A DNA stretch of 15,052 bases, taken from assembly GCA_018304505.1 (NCBI GenBank), contig JAGVWA010000016.1, positions 1 to 15,052 of the forward strand, in the 5' to 3' direction. Of the stretch, positions 1 to 6,382 are shown one piece after another (within the stretch, counting starts at the first letter, position 1; the number at the start of each line of letters is the position of its first letter). The notes under the pieces were generated by a model, which saw only the letters and a program-made list of their open reading frames with translations, had not been told where the DNA came from and ran no database searches. A program made the position numbers and the translations under genes. Source of the DNA: Nanobdellati archaeon (GTDB taxonomy: Archaea; B1Sed10-29; JAGVWA01).

Positions 1-288
1 GAAGCAGTGATACCATTTACAAAGTACACCCGAGGCATTGGGCATAGGGTCCATGGGGTTATTGGCAGGTACCCCCAAAAAGCAAGCGCCATGGTTCATG
101 GCCTACTGAAGAACGCCAAGGCTAATGCAGACTTCAAGGGCCTAGCAACGGAAAAACTCAAGGTGGCGCACGCAACCGCTTACAGGAAACAGCGCTTCGA
201 CAGGCGAAGGCCAAAAGGCGGCGGCTCAAGCCCCGACAGGCACCACATCGACTGGGCAGGAATTGAATTGGTAGTGAAGGAAGTATGA
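1..288 (+). CDS. rpl22: 50S ribosomal protein uL22, C-terminal part (start lies upstream)
   Basis: Large-subunit protein uL22, which lines the peptide exit tunnel and binds 23S rRNA domains. The reading frame is open from base 1 (E-A-V-I-P-F-T-K-Y), so the true start is outside the window; the GTG at 7 is internal. The 95 visible residues contain the archaeal signature: GRYPQKAS near residue 22, the LLKNAKANADFKGL segment, and the C-terminal pattern of a basic extended loop (KQRFDRRRPKGGG) followed by a beta strand ending in IELVVKEV. The stop overlaps the uS3 start in an ATGA at 285-288, so the two are likely translationally coupled. Identity is from family recognition of these motifs; the missing N-terminus is probably about 60 residues. 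Confidence 0.95.
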   Translation, partial: EAVIPFTKYTRGIGHRVHGVIGRYPQKASAMVHGLLKNAKANADFKGLATEKLKVAHATAYRKQRFDRRRPKGGGSSPDRHHIDWAGIELVVKEV

Positions 289-1016
289 TAGAGAGAAAAT
301 TCATCGACGAAGCCATACGCAAAAACAACGTGCGGCGATTCATAAAGAACGAGCTCGGCAGGGCCGGCATTATTGACGTTGACATTCAGCGAACGCCGAT
401 CGCAACCAGGGTCAACATCGTCGCAGAGCGCTCAGGCATCGTCATCGGCAGGAAAGGAAAAACCATCCAAGACCTGACCAAACGAATCGAGGAAGAACTA
501 AGAATCGAGAACCCGCAACTCGAAGTCACAGAGGTAAAAGACGTAAACCTTGAACCAGTTGTCATAAGCCGCTGGATCGTAAGGATGCTTGAACGCGGAC
601 AAAAACAAAAAATCGTGATACACCGAGCCCTTGACAGGATAATGAGGGCAGGGGCCATGGGCGGAGAAATAATACTAAAAGGCAAGATGCAGGCTAAGAA
701 GGCAAAAGCACGCAAGGAGCGCGTTGCTGCAGGTTACATAAAGAAGGCTGGCGACGCAGTCAAGCAAGTAATGACATCCCACGAAGGCGCAAAACTCAAA
801 CAAGGAGTAATGGGCATAACGGTCAGCATCGTGCCAGGGACCGCGCAGTTCCCTGACAAAATAGACATATCAGAGGCGCTGGCAAAACACAGGCAAGAAA
901 CCCCAGAACGCAAACCAGCAACCGAGGAACAAGTAACAACACCCGCAAGTGTCGAAATAGAAAATACAACCGAAGAAAAGACGAGTGAGGAAAATGGCAA
1001 TAATGAAAATGAGTGA
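285..1016 (+). CDS. rps3: 30S ribosomal protein uS3
   Basis: Small-subunit protein uS3, located at the mRNA entry tunnel. It has 243 residues starting MIERKFIDEAIRKNNVRRF. The type-2 KH domain spans about residues 17-95, with the GxxG loop in GIVIGRKGKT (residues 51-60). The C-terminal uS3 domain follows (residues 96-200, including GAMGGEIILKGKM). Residues from about 205 onward form an acidic, Thr/Glu/Asn-rich, probably disordered tail ending in GNNENE. The start ATG overlaps the uL22 stop (ATGA). The 3' end overlaps the uL29 coding region by 23 nt, so the tail is partly fixed by the overlapping frame. uS3 next to uL22 and uL29 is the universal S10 operon order. Confidence 0.97.
   Translation: MIERKFIDEAIRKNNVRRFIKNELGRAGIIDVDIQRTPIATRVNIVAERSGIVIGRKGKTIQDLTKRIEEELRIENPQLEVTEVKDVNLEPVVISRWIVRMLERGQKQKIVIHRALDRIMRAGAMGGEIILKGKMQAKKAKARKERVAAGYIKKAGDAVKQVMTSHEGAKLKQGVMGITVSIVPGTAQFPDKIDISEALAKHRQETPERKPATEEQVTTPASVEIENTTEEKTSEENGNNENE
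985..990 (+). promoter_or_regulatory. Shine-Dalgarno-like GTGAGG for uL29
   Basis: GTGAGG lies just upstream of ATG 994 and inside the end of uS3. The GTG could itself be read as a start, but archaeal uL29 proteins usually begin MAI-, which matches ATG 994. I therefore take this motif as a ribosome binding site. The spacer to 994 is short (3 nt), so the in-frame ATG at 1003 cannot be excluded. Confidence 0.45.
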
Positions 1017-1200
1017 CATCCGCGAAAGAAGTTCGGATGACCTCAATGAGCAAGTAGCACAACTGCGTGCAGAGCTAGCGACCGAAAGGGGGCAATCGGC
1101 ATCAGGCATAAAACCTGAGAACCCGAAGAAACAGCGCGACCTGAGGCACACAATCGCAAGGGCTCTAACGATAATTAGGGAAAGAGGAGAAAACAGATAA
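994..1200 (+). CDS. rpl29: 50S ribosomal protein uL29
   Basis: Small helical large-subunit protein uL29, located near the tunnel exit and part of the docking site for SRP and chaperones. It has 68 residues from ATG 994 (MAIMKMSDIRERSSDDL). The sequence shows the typical two-helix pattern: an N-terminal D-I-R-E-R-S segment, a central helix with repeated Q-L-R-A-E-L, and a C-terminal helix with ARALTIIRER. A GTG nine bases upstream is in frame but looks like part of the ribosome binding site. The gene overlaps the end of uS3 by 23 nt and its stop abuts the aIF1 ATG with no spacer. Length is usual for the family. Confidence 0.93.
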   Translation: MAIMKMSDIRERSSDDLNEQVAQLRAELATERGQSASGIKPENPKKQRDLRHTIARALTIIRERGENR

Positions 1201-1506
1201 ATGGATGAAATTTGCCAAGTGTGTGGACTGCCGAAGGAGATATGCGTATGTCAAGAGATCGCCAAAAGTGGACAAAAAATACGCGTAACGTCCGAGACAA
1301 GGAGGTTCAAGAAGAACTACACAATCATCAGCGGGTTCGATGAAAACACAGACCTCCAGCAAATCGGAAAAGAGCTGAAACAGAAACTCGCATGCGGGGG
1401 CACAACCAAGAACAACCGCATTGAGCTCCAAGGAGAACACAAACAAAAAGTAAAAAAGGCCCTCATCGAAATGGGCTACACAAATGACCAAATAGACATG
1501 TACTGA
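1201..1506 (+). CDS. Translation initiation factor aIF1 (SUI1 family) with N-terminal zinc knuckle
   Basis: Archaeal aIF1/SUI1, which acts on the small subunit during start-codon selection. It has 101 residues. An N-terminal Cys cluster (C5, C8, C15, C17 in CQVCGLPKEICVC) should bind zinc, as in many archaeal SUI1 proteins. The SUI1 fold follows: the basic loop TRRFKKNYTIISGF (about 33-46) and the hallmark strand region LACGGTTKNNRIELQGEH (about 63-80), ending in a short helix with GYTNDQI. The ATG directly follows the uL29 stop, and GAGGAG at 1184-1189 can act as ribosome binding site. Placement between uL29 and the RNase P protein gene is the common euryarchaeal arrangement. Confidence 0.95.
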   Translation: MDEICQVCGLPKEICVCQEIAKSGQKIRVTSETRRFKKNYTIISGFDENTDLQQIGKELKQKLACGGTTKNNRIELQGEHKQKVKKALIEMGYTNDQIDMY

Positions 1507-1510
1507 TCGC

Positions 1511-1804
1511 ATGATGCCAAAGTTGATCATGGACGAGCTAATCGGGCTCAACGTAACCATAAAGAAAAGCACGCAACGCGGCCTGATCAACGTTAAAGGC
1601 AGAATCATCGATGAAACACAACGGACATTCACAATCGAAACACAAACAAAAGAAATCAAAGTTCCAAAGGAACACTGCACATTCGAGTTCGAAACACCCG
1701 AAAAGCAGCACACCACGCTTGAGGGAAAGGCTCTCATGGCAAGGCCCGAGGAGCGCATAAAAAAGCACTGGAGGCAATTCAATGCCAAACACAACAGCAA
1801 CTGA
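1511..1804 (+). CDS. rnp1: RNase P protein component 1 (Rpp29/Pop4 family)
   Basis: Protein subunit of archaeal RNase P, the ribonucleoprotein that matures tRNA 5' ends; Rpp29 pairs with Rpp21 on the specificity domain. It has 97 residues. The Sm-like barrel is visible: DELIGLNVTIKKSTQRGLIN, then VKGRIIDETQRTFTIET, KVPKEHCTFEFETP, and the basic C-terminal helix RPEERIKKHWRQF. The first ATG (1511) is followed directly by another ATG at 1514 and an in-frame ATG at 1529; no strong ribosome binding site separates them, so the start is uncertain by 1-6 residues. The last 23 nt overlap uS17. Its position between aIF1 and uS17 is the conserved archaeal one and supports the call. Confidence 0.93.
   Translation: MMPKLIMDELIGLNVTIKKSTQRGLINVKGRIIDETQRTFTIETQTKEIKVPKEHCTFEFETPEKQHTTLEGKALMARPEERIKKHWRQFNAKHNSN
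1770..1774 (+). promoter_or_regulatory. Shine-Dalgarno GGAGG for uS17
   Basis: GGAGG lies 7 nt before ATG 1782, inside the 3' end of the RNase P protein gene. It fixes the uS17 start and implies that the 23-nt overlap between the two genes is real. Confidence 0.8.
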
Positions 1805-2069
1805 AGTCTCATCAGATCTCCCAAAACGAGGAGCCGTTCTTAGCGGCAGGGTTGTAAGCAACAAGCCAAAGAACACCCTGGTAGTGGAAAGCGAATACCT
1901 GCACTACATTACAAAATACAAACGATACGAGAGACGAAAATCACGACGCAACGTGCACATCCCACCGGGATACAACGCAAACCCCAACGATGTAGTTGAA
2001 TTTGCTGAAACAAGGAAAATCAGCAAAACCAAGAGCTTCGTCGTAACCAAAATAATTCCAAAACAATAA
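1782..2069 (+). CDS. rps17: 30S ribosomal protein uS17
   Basis: Primary 16S rRNA binding protein uS17 with an OB fold. It has 95 residues, slightly shorter than many archaeal homologues (about 105-115). Visible family features are RGAVLSGRVVSNKPKNTLVV (about 16-35), the archaeal insertion YITKYKRYERRKSRRNVHIP (about 42-61) and the DVVEFAETRKISKTKSFVV segment near the C-terminus. The start is fixed by GGAGG at 1770-1774. The TAA stop is embedded in TAATG, so the next ATG (2069) opens a 20-codon frame that leads into uL14. The product assembles early in the 30S body. Confidence 0.96.
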   Translation: MPNTTATEVSSDLPKRGAVLSGRVVSNKPKNTLVVESEYLHYITKYKRYERRKSRRNVHIPPGYNANPNDVVEFAETRKISKTKSFVVTKIIPKQ

Positions 2070-2131
2070 TGAACATTATTCCACACATGAGACTACGAGA
2101 CAAAACATTAACACGAGATGACACAACATGA
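2069..2131 (+). CDS. Possible 20-codon linker ORF coupling uS17 to uL14
   Basis: The 58-nt gap between uS17 and uL14 is exactly spanned by an open frame of 20 codons: MNIIPHMRLR followed by DKTLTRDDTT. Its ATG shares a base with the uS17 stop (TAATG), and its TGA overlaps the uL14 start (ATGA at 2128-2131). I recognise no family and composition tells nothing. It could be a translated coupling peptide that carries ribosomes from uS17 to uL14, or a chance open frame. The frame has no ribosome binding site of its own other than what terminating uS17 ribosomes provide. GAGATGA at 2114-2120 inside it can serve uL14 independently. Confidence 0.25.
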   Translation: MNIIPHMRLRDKTLTRDDTT

Positions 2132-2526
2132 AAGCAATAGCCGCAAAGCATCACTCTGGCGTAACCCACCTGAGCATCGTAAAGTGCGATGACAATTCAG
2201 GCGCCAAAACGCTGAAGGTCATAGCCCAAATGGGCTTCAAAGGAACCAAGAAGAGGCGCCCAACTATTGGCGTCGGCGACGTATTCAAGGCCTCGGTCAT
2301 CAAGGGAAAACCCGCAATGCGGAAAAAAATCGTAAAGTGTGTCCTAATCAGGCAAAAACACGAGTACAGGCGCAGAACCGGCGACAGGGTCAAGTTTGAC
2401 GAAAACGCCGCCGTCCTCATTACGGACAAAAACGAGCCAGTTGGTTCGGAAATCAAGGGCGCAGTCGCAAAGGAAATCGCAGAGAGATTCCCAAGGATAT
2501 CAACCATCGCAAAAAACGTGATATAA
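2128..2526 (+). CDS. rpl14: 50S ribosomal protein uL14
   Basis: Large-subunit protein uL14, at the subunit interface next to the factor-binding region. It has 132 residues, as expected for archaea. Family landmarks: THLSIVKCDDNSGAKTLKVI (about 13-32), KRRPTIGVGDVFKASVIKG, then the basic RQKHEYRRRTGDRVKFDENA segment, and DKNEPVGSEIKGAVAKEIAE near the C-terminus, ending with RFPRISTIAKNVI. GAGATGA at 2114-2120, 7 nt upstream, is a good ribosome binding site. uL24 begins one base after the stop. Nothing is unusual in the protein. Confidence 0.97.
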   Translation: MKAIAAKHHSGVTHLSIVKCDDNSGAKTLKVIAQMGFKGTKKRRPTIGVGDVFKASVIKGKPAMRKKIVKCVLIRQKHEYRRRTGDRVKFDENAAVLITDKNEPVGSEIKGAVAKEIAERFPRISTIAKNVI

Positions 2527-2527
2527 A

Positions 2528-2884
2528 ATGACCGTACAGAGCAAAAAAGCACGAAAGAAGCGGAAGGACCGCTCAACCCTAGCACTGCACAAGCGTGGTG
2601 CAGCAATGTCCGCACACCTCTCAAAAGACATCAAAAAGGACGTTAAAAAAAGAAACGTGCCCGTGAGAAAGAATGACGTGGTAAAGGTACTCCGGGGAAC
2701 CCACAGGGGAAAAACCGGAAAAATAGTCGCTGTTGACTACCGGAATTACAAGATAAACATAGAAAACGTCACGCTGAAAAACAGGGCTGGGAAGGAGTCC
2801 TTCATACCGATTGACCCCTCAAACGTGCTCATAACAGAGCTCGTCCTTGAGGATGAAAAACGAAAAAACAGCATAAAGAGATGA
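2528..2884 (+). CDS. rpl24: 50S ribosomal protein uL24
   Basis: Large-subunit assembly initiator uL24, which binds the 5' region of 23S rRNA near the tunnel exit. It has 118 residues. The N-terminus is strongly basic (SKKARKKRKDRSTLALHKRG). A KOW motif spans about residues 47-74 (RKNDVVKVLRGTHRGKTGKI). It is followed by the second barrel half with NYKINIENVTLKNRAGKE and the typical PIDPSNVLITEL segment at about 94-105. The short spacing of one base after the uL14 stop and four bases before eS4 indicates one transcript with coupled translation. Confidence 0.96.
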   Translation: MTVQSKKARKKRKDRSTLALHKRGAAMSAHLSKDIKKDVKKRNVPVRKNDVVKVLRGTHRGKTGKIVAVDYRNYKINIENVTLKNRAGKESFIPIDPSNVLITELVLEDEKRKNSIKR

Positions 2885-2888
2885 CAAA

Positions 2889-3614
2889 ATGGCATCAAAA
2901 GGATCGCAAACACACCTGAAACGAAGAGCAGCACCCCGATCATGGGGCGTGCTTAGAAAGAGCTCCACCTGGATAGTGAAGCCACAGCCAGGGGCGCACC
3001 CCATCAACGCATCACTGCCGATACTAGTCATAGTGAGGGACATGCTGAAATACGCCGACACAAACGCAGAAGCCAAAAAAATAATCAATGCTGGTGAAAT
3101 CAAAATCGATGGACGCAAGGTCAGGGACTACAAGCTGCCCGTTGGCTTCATGGACCTGGTCTCTATTGACAAAACAAACGAATACTTCAGGGTTTCATAC
3201 ACCCAAAAAGGCCGCGTAACACTTCAAAAAGCAGACCAAAAAAACGCAGGCTTCAAGCTCTGCAGGATCAGGGGCAAAAAAATACTCCGGAAAGGCAAAA
3301 CGCAACTCAACCTGCACGACGGCAGAAACATAATAACTGATGACAAAAAATACAAGGTCGGCGACGTGGTAAAACTTGAGATCCCTGAACAAAAGATCAC
3401 GGACCACTACCCCCTAATAGAAAACAACATGGCGTACGTCACAAGGGGAAAACACGCAGGAAAAATAGGGGTAATAGCACAAACAATACCCGGAAAGATC
3501 GAGAGCGATCCGTTAGTAATCCTGAAAGCGCAAGACGGAACAGAATTCAAGACGCGCAAGGATTACACATTCGTAATAGGACGAGACAAACCAGCTATTA
3601 GCATAAGTGAATAA
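2889..3614 (+). CDS. rps4e: 30S ribosomal protein eS4
   Basis: Archaeal/eukaryotic small-subunit protein eS4 (no bacterial homologue at this locus). It has 241 residues. The N-terminus HLKRRAAPRSWGVLRKSSTW is diagnostic. An S4-type RNA-binding segment follows at about 43-105 (VRDMLKYADTNAEAKKIINAGEI is split across 49-71). A central eS4 domain comes next (about 106-175), and a KOW motif sits near 178-200 (AYVTRGKHAGKIGVIAQT). The C-terminal FKTRKDYTFVIGRDKP is typical of the family. The protein stops just before the uL5 start. eS4 between uL24 and uL5 is the standard archaeal order. Confidence 0.97.
   Translation: MASKGSQTHLKRRAAPRSWGVLRKSSTWIVKPQPGAHPINASLPILVIVRDMLKYADTNAEAKKIINAGEIKIDGRKVRDYKLPVGFMDLVSIDKTNEYFRVSYTQKGRVTLQKADQKNAGFKLCRIRGKKILRKGKTQLNLHDGRNIITDDKKYKVGDVVKLEIPEQKITDHYPLIENNMAYVTRGKHAGKIGVIAQTIPGKIESDPLVILKAQDGTEFKTRKDYTFVIGRDKPAISISE
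3605..3610 (+). promoter_or_regulatory. Shine-Dalgarno-like AAGTGA for uL5
   Basis: AAGTGA lies 5 nt before ATG 3616, overlapping the end of eS4. It argues for 3616 as the uL5 start rather than the in-frame GTG at 3607, which is itself part of the motif. Confidence 0.5.
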
Positions 3615-3615
3615 C

Positions 3616-4122
3616 ATGACAGCAGACATGACGAAACTCGAGAAAGTGACCCTCAACATAAGCATTGGCGGAGAAAAGCACGACGTGGAAAAGGCACAGG
3701 CCCTGCTAGAAAAAATAACTAGCAAGAAATCGATAACCACCAAGGCAAAAAAACGTATCCCAACCTGGGGCCTGAGGAAAGGCCTGCCAATAGGCGCAAA
3801 GGTCACGCTAAGGCGCAAGGAAGCCTCAGAGTTTCTGAAAAAATGCCTAGACGCAAATGACAACACCCTAAAAGAACAGAACTTCGACGATCACGGAAAC
3901 TTCGCTTTCGGCATCAAGGAATACATCGACCTACCCGGCACAAAGTATGACCCGGAAATCGGCCTGCTGGGGTTCGACGTGTGCGTCACGCTAAACAAAT
4001 GGGGATACCGCAATCAGAAAAGAAAAATACAAAAAAGCAAGATCCCGCAAAGACACAGGCTCACAAAGAACGAAGGAATAGACTTTGCAAAGAAACACTT
4101 CAGCATAGGTGTAGAAGCATGA
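3616..4122 (+). CDS. rpl5: 50S ribosomal protein uL5
   Basis: uL5 binds 5S rRNA and contacts the P-site tRNA. From ATG 3616 it has 168 residues; ATG 3628 (MTKLEKVTL) is a possible later start. Landmarks: LEKVTLNISIGGEKHDVEKA, TTKAKKRIPTWGLRKGLPIG (the conserved basic loop), FDDHGNFAFGIKEYIDLPG, and KYDPEIGLLGFDVCVTL, then the archaeal C-terminus KIPQRHRLTKNEGIDFAKKH. The stop overlaps the uS14 start in an ATGA at 4119-4122. Length is close to other archaeal uL5 proteins. It assembles with uL18 and 5S rRNA, and uL18 is encoded further down the operon. Confidence 0.96.
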   Translation: MTADMTKLEKVTLNISIGGEKHDVEKAQALLEKITSKKSITTKAKKRIPTWGLRKGLPIGAKVTLRRKEASEFLKKCLDANDNTLKEQNFDDHGNFAFGIKEYIDLPGTKYDPEIGLLGFDVCVTLNKWGYRNQKRKIQKSKIPQRHRLTKNEGIDFAKKHFSIGVEA

Positions 4123-4280
4123 AAAGACAAACAGAACGGCCCATGGTGGCGGCAAAACGAAAAAGGGCATGCAGGTACTGCAGAACCTACAGAGGCGTGA
4201 TTAGAAAATACGGCCTCATGATATGCAGACGGTGCTTCGTAGAACAAGCAGGGGCCCTGGGCTTCAAAAAATATGAATAA
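4119..4280 (+). CDS. rps14: 30S ribosomal protein uS14, zinc-binding form
   Basis: Small zinc protein of the 30S head. It has 53 residues starting at the ATG that overlaps the uL5 stop. Two CxxC pairs are visible (C18-R-Y-C21 and C36-R-R-C39), spaced as in archaeal uS14, with GVIRKYGLMICRRCF between and around them and the usual ending LGFKKY. The frame stays open far upstream through uL5, but that part is only the overlapping frame; homologue length and the ATGA overlap fix the start. The next gene, uS8, follows after 24 nt, as in the universal spc order. Confidence 0.96.
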   Translation: MKRQTERPMVAAKRKRACRYCRTYRGVIRKYGLMICRRCFVEQAGALGFKKYE

Positions 4281-4304
4281 TTCGAATAAAGGAATTGATG
4301 AAAA

Positions 4305-4688
4305 ATGGACAACTTCGCAAATGCATTGGTAAACATTAAGAACCACGAACTAGTGGGCAAGTCAGGGTGCACCCTAAAACCTGCGTCAAAAATACTCGGA
4401 AACATACTCACCATACTTCAGAAACACGGATACATCGGCAATTTCGAACTCATCGACGACGGCAAGGCGGGGCAATACAAGGTACAGCTGCTTGGAACAA
4501 TAAACAACATTAAGGCCATAAAGCCACGGTTCTCGGCCGGCTTTAGGGACATCCAGCAATATGAAACGCAATATTTGCCGTCAAGGGGCTTCGGCATGCT
4601 GATCGTGTCAACCCCAAAAGGCCTAATGACACAATATGACGCGATACAGCAAAAAACCGGGGGGAAACTCCTAGCATTCGTTTACTAA
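4305..4688 (+). CDS. rps8: 30S ribosomal protein uS8
   Basis: uS8 binds the central domain of 16S rRNA and in many organisms represses its own operon. It has 127 residues. Visible signatures are ANALVNIKNHELVGKSGCTL, SKILGNILTILQKHGYIG, the linker INNIKAIKPRFSAGFRDIQQ, YLPSRGFGMLIVSTPKGLMT and the archaeal C-terminal KTGGKLLAFVY. ATTGATGA ahead of ATG 4305 can act as ribosome binding site. The preceding 24 nt hold no other gene. The protein is normal for an archaeon. Confidence 0.96.
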   Translation: MDNFANALVNIKNHELVGKSGCTLKPASKILGNILTILQKHGYIGNFELIDDGKAGQYKVQLLGTINNIKAIKPRFSAGFRDIQQYETQYLPSRGFGMLIVSTPKGLMTQYDAIQQKTGGKLLAFVY

Positions 4689-4715
4689 AAACATGATAAA
4701 GAAAAGTGATCACAA

Positions 4716-5237
4716 ATGAAAATGGAACTAAACCTGCCAAAGGACACAACCGTCTCCATAAATAACGGCACCATCAGCGTAAAAGGCCCAAAGGGTGAGC
4801 TAAGCAGGACCTTCAACCTAGCAGGCATAACAGCAGAACAAAAAGACTCAAAAGTCATATTCATGTCAGACGCCACAAGGAAAAAAAACAGGGCGTATCT
4901 AGGCACTGTTATAGCCAAAACACGAAACATGATCAAGGGCACGACTGAAGGCTACCAGTACAAACTACGGGCAGTCTTCAAGCACTTCCCAATGAACATC
5001 ACCGTTCAGGGGAATGCACTAAACATAAAGAATTTCATGGGAGAAAAACGCATGCGCAAAGCCCGGATATTTACTGGCGCAAAAGTAGAAATAGACGAAA
5101 AGGACATCACGGTTTCCGGAATAGACATTGACATTGTAAGCCAGACCGCAGCCAGCTTCGAAATGGCAACGCGCCTGACTGGGCGGGACAGACGGGTCTT
5201 CCAGGACGGCATATTCATAACTAAAAAAGGACGATAA
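4716..5237 (+). CDS. rpl6: 50S ribosomal protein uL6
   Basis: uL6 sits next to the sarcin-ricin loop at the factor-binding site. It has 173 residues, with two tandem alpha/beta repeats: the first with DTTVSINNGTISVKGPKGEL (about 10-29), the second starting near YKLRAVFKHFPMNITVQGNA and containing the conserved NFMGEKRMRKARIFTGAKVE. The C-terminus has RLTGRDRRVFQDGIFITKKG, which is typical of archaea. GTGATCAC (4706-4713) just upstream matches the 16S 3' end very well and fixes the start. The 27-nt gap after uS8 also holds an 8-codon frame whose stop overlaps this ATG, which I regard as chance. Confidence 0.97.
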   Translation: MKMELNLPKDTTVSINNGTISVKGPKGELSRTFNLAGITAEQKDSKVIFMSDATRKKNRAYLGTVIAKTRNMIKGTTEGYQYKLRAVFKHFPMNITVQGNALNIKNFMGEKRMRKARIFTGAKVEIDEKDITVSGIDIDIVSQTAASFEMATRLTGRDRRVFQDGIFITKKGR

Positions 5238-5239
5238 AC

Positions 5240-5875
5240 ATGCTTAACAAGAGACAAAAACCAACGTTCAAAAGGCAACGCAGCCACGCATTCAAAAGAG
5301 TCGGACGCCTCAACAGGTGGCGCAGACCCAGAGGCATGGACTCAAAGCAAGCAAAGGGCATGAAGCACATGGGTGCCAAGCCAAACGTTGGCTACGGGCA
5401 ACCAAAAACCATCAGGGGCCTACACCCCAGCGGCCTGCTCGAAGCAATGGTGCTTAACCTAAATGGAATTGAAAACCTGAACCCGAAAGAGCACATCATA
5501 CGCATCGGCGGATCAGTTGGGACAAAAAAACGAATGCAGATACTCGAAAAGGCAAAGGAACTGAAAATCAGGGTGACGAACGAAAACATCAAAGAGCGAC
5601 CGAAGAAAAAAGAAAAGAAAAAGGCAAAAACCGAAGAAGCAAAACCAGAAGCCACCACAGACGCAGCAACCGGTGAGCCAAAGGTAGAAACCGCAGAGCC
5701 GAAAGCAGCAGAGACCGCCATAACAAAAGCGCCTGCAACGGCAAAACCAGAACAAGCAGAGCACCCGAAAAAGCATGGCGCCCCAAAACAGGAAACCCAA
5801 GAAAAAAAACAAGCCGCAGAAAAGACACAAGCAACAGAAAAAACAGAAAAGAAAACAACTGACAAAAAGAAGTGA
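5240..5875 (+). CDS. rpl32e: 50S ribosomal protein eL32 with long Lys/Glu/Ala-rich C-terminal tail
   Basis: Archaeal/eukaryotic large-subunit protein eL32. The conserved core covers about residues 1-115: FKRQRSHAFKRVGRLNRWRR, PRGMDSKQAKGMKHMGAKPN, GYGQPKTIRGLHPSGLLEAM and the end VGTKKRMQILEKAKELKIRV. The total of 211 residues is much longer than usual archaeal eL32 (about 130). The extra 90 or so residues are low-complexity: lysine blocks, then repeats of the type K-P-E, A-T-A and E-K-K, ending in TDKKK. This tail keeps an open frame and ends two bases before a TAA-rich spacer, so it looks genuine. It is probably disordered and solvent-exposed or rRNA-contacting. The start follows uL6 by two bases. 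Confidence 0.95.
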   Translation: MLNKRQKPTFKRQRSHAFKRVGRLNRWRRPRGMDSKQAKGMKHMGAKPNVGYGQPKTIRGLHPSGLLEAMVLNLNGIENLNPKEHIIRIGGSVGTKKRMQILEKAKELKIRVTNENIKERPKKKEKKKAKTEEAKPEATTDAATGEPKVETAEPKAAETAITKAPATAKPEQAEHPKKHGAPKQETQEKKQAAEKTQATEKTEKKTTDKKK

Positions 5876-5881
5876 TAATTC

Positions 5882-6346
5882 ATGGATTCAAAAAGACTTA
5901 AACAATTAGCCGGAGACGTCCTGAACACAGGCGCCCACAAGATTGTCATCAAGGACTTAGAGAAGGCGCGACAGGCCCTAACCAGAGATGATATTAGGGC
6001 ACTCGCAAAACAAGGCGCTTTAGAGGCAAAACCAAGGAAAGGCGTAAGCAGGGGCAGGGCTAAAAAAATCGCTAAACAAAAGAAAAAGGGCCTACGGAAA
6101 GGCAGAGGTAAAAGAAAAGGCGCCATCGGCACCAGACTACCGAAGAAAGAGGTATGGATGACAAAAATCAGGGCGCTAAGAAGAAAACTCCAAGAATTAA
6201 AACCAGACCTCCCGGACATAAAAACATACCGACACCTGTACAACATGTCCCGCGGAGGCTACTTCAGAAACAAGGCGCACTTACAAATATTCATCGAAGA
6301 CAAAGGATACATAACCAAGGAAAAAAATAAAGTAAAAAAACAGTAA
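5882..6346 (+). CDS. rpl19e: 50S ribosomal protein eL19
   Basis: Archaeal/eukaryotic protein eL19, with long basic helices that reach across the large-subunit surface. It has 154 residues. Landmarks: DSKRLKQLAGDVLNTGAHKI (start), LTRDDIRALAKQGALEAKPR, KGVSRGRAKKIAKQKKKGLR, then LPKKEVWMTKIRALRRKLQE and the typical C-terminal MSRGGYFRNKAHLQIFIED. GTGATAATTC ahead of ATG 5882 overlaps the eL32 stop and can act as ribosome binding site. It is adjacent to eL32 and uL18 as in other archaea. Length and motifs are ordinary. Confidence 0.96.
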   Translation: MDSKRLKQLAGDVLNTGAHKIVIKDLEKARQALTRDDIRALAKQGALEAKPRKGVSRGRAKKIAKQKKKGLRKGRGKRKGAIGTRLPKKEVWMTKIRALRRKLQELKPDLPDIKTYRHLYNMSRGGYFRNKAHLQIFIEDKGYITKEKNKVKKQ

Positions 6347-6382
6347 AGAAAAAAAGTGAAGTGGGAAAAAAGGTGACTGCAC

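Noticed and set aside
3981-4118. 46-residue N-terminal extension of uS14
   Set aside because: It is the shifted frame of uL5; uS14 homologues begin at the ATG overlapping the uL5 stop.
4693-4719. 8-codon frame MIKKSDHK whose TGA overlaps the uL6 ATG
   Set aside because: Too short to weigh, not linked to the uS8 stop, and it contains the uL6 ribosome binding site, which explains it fully.
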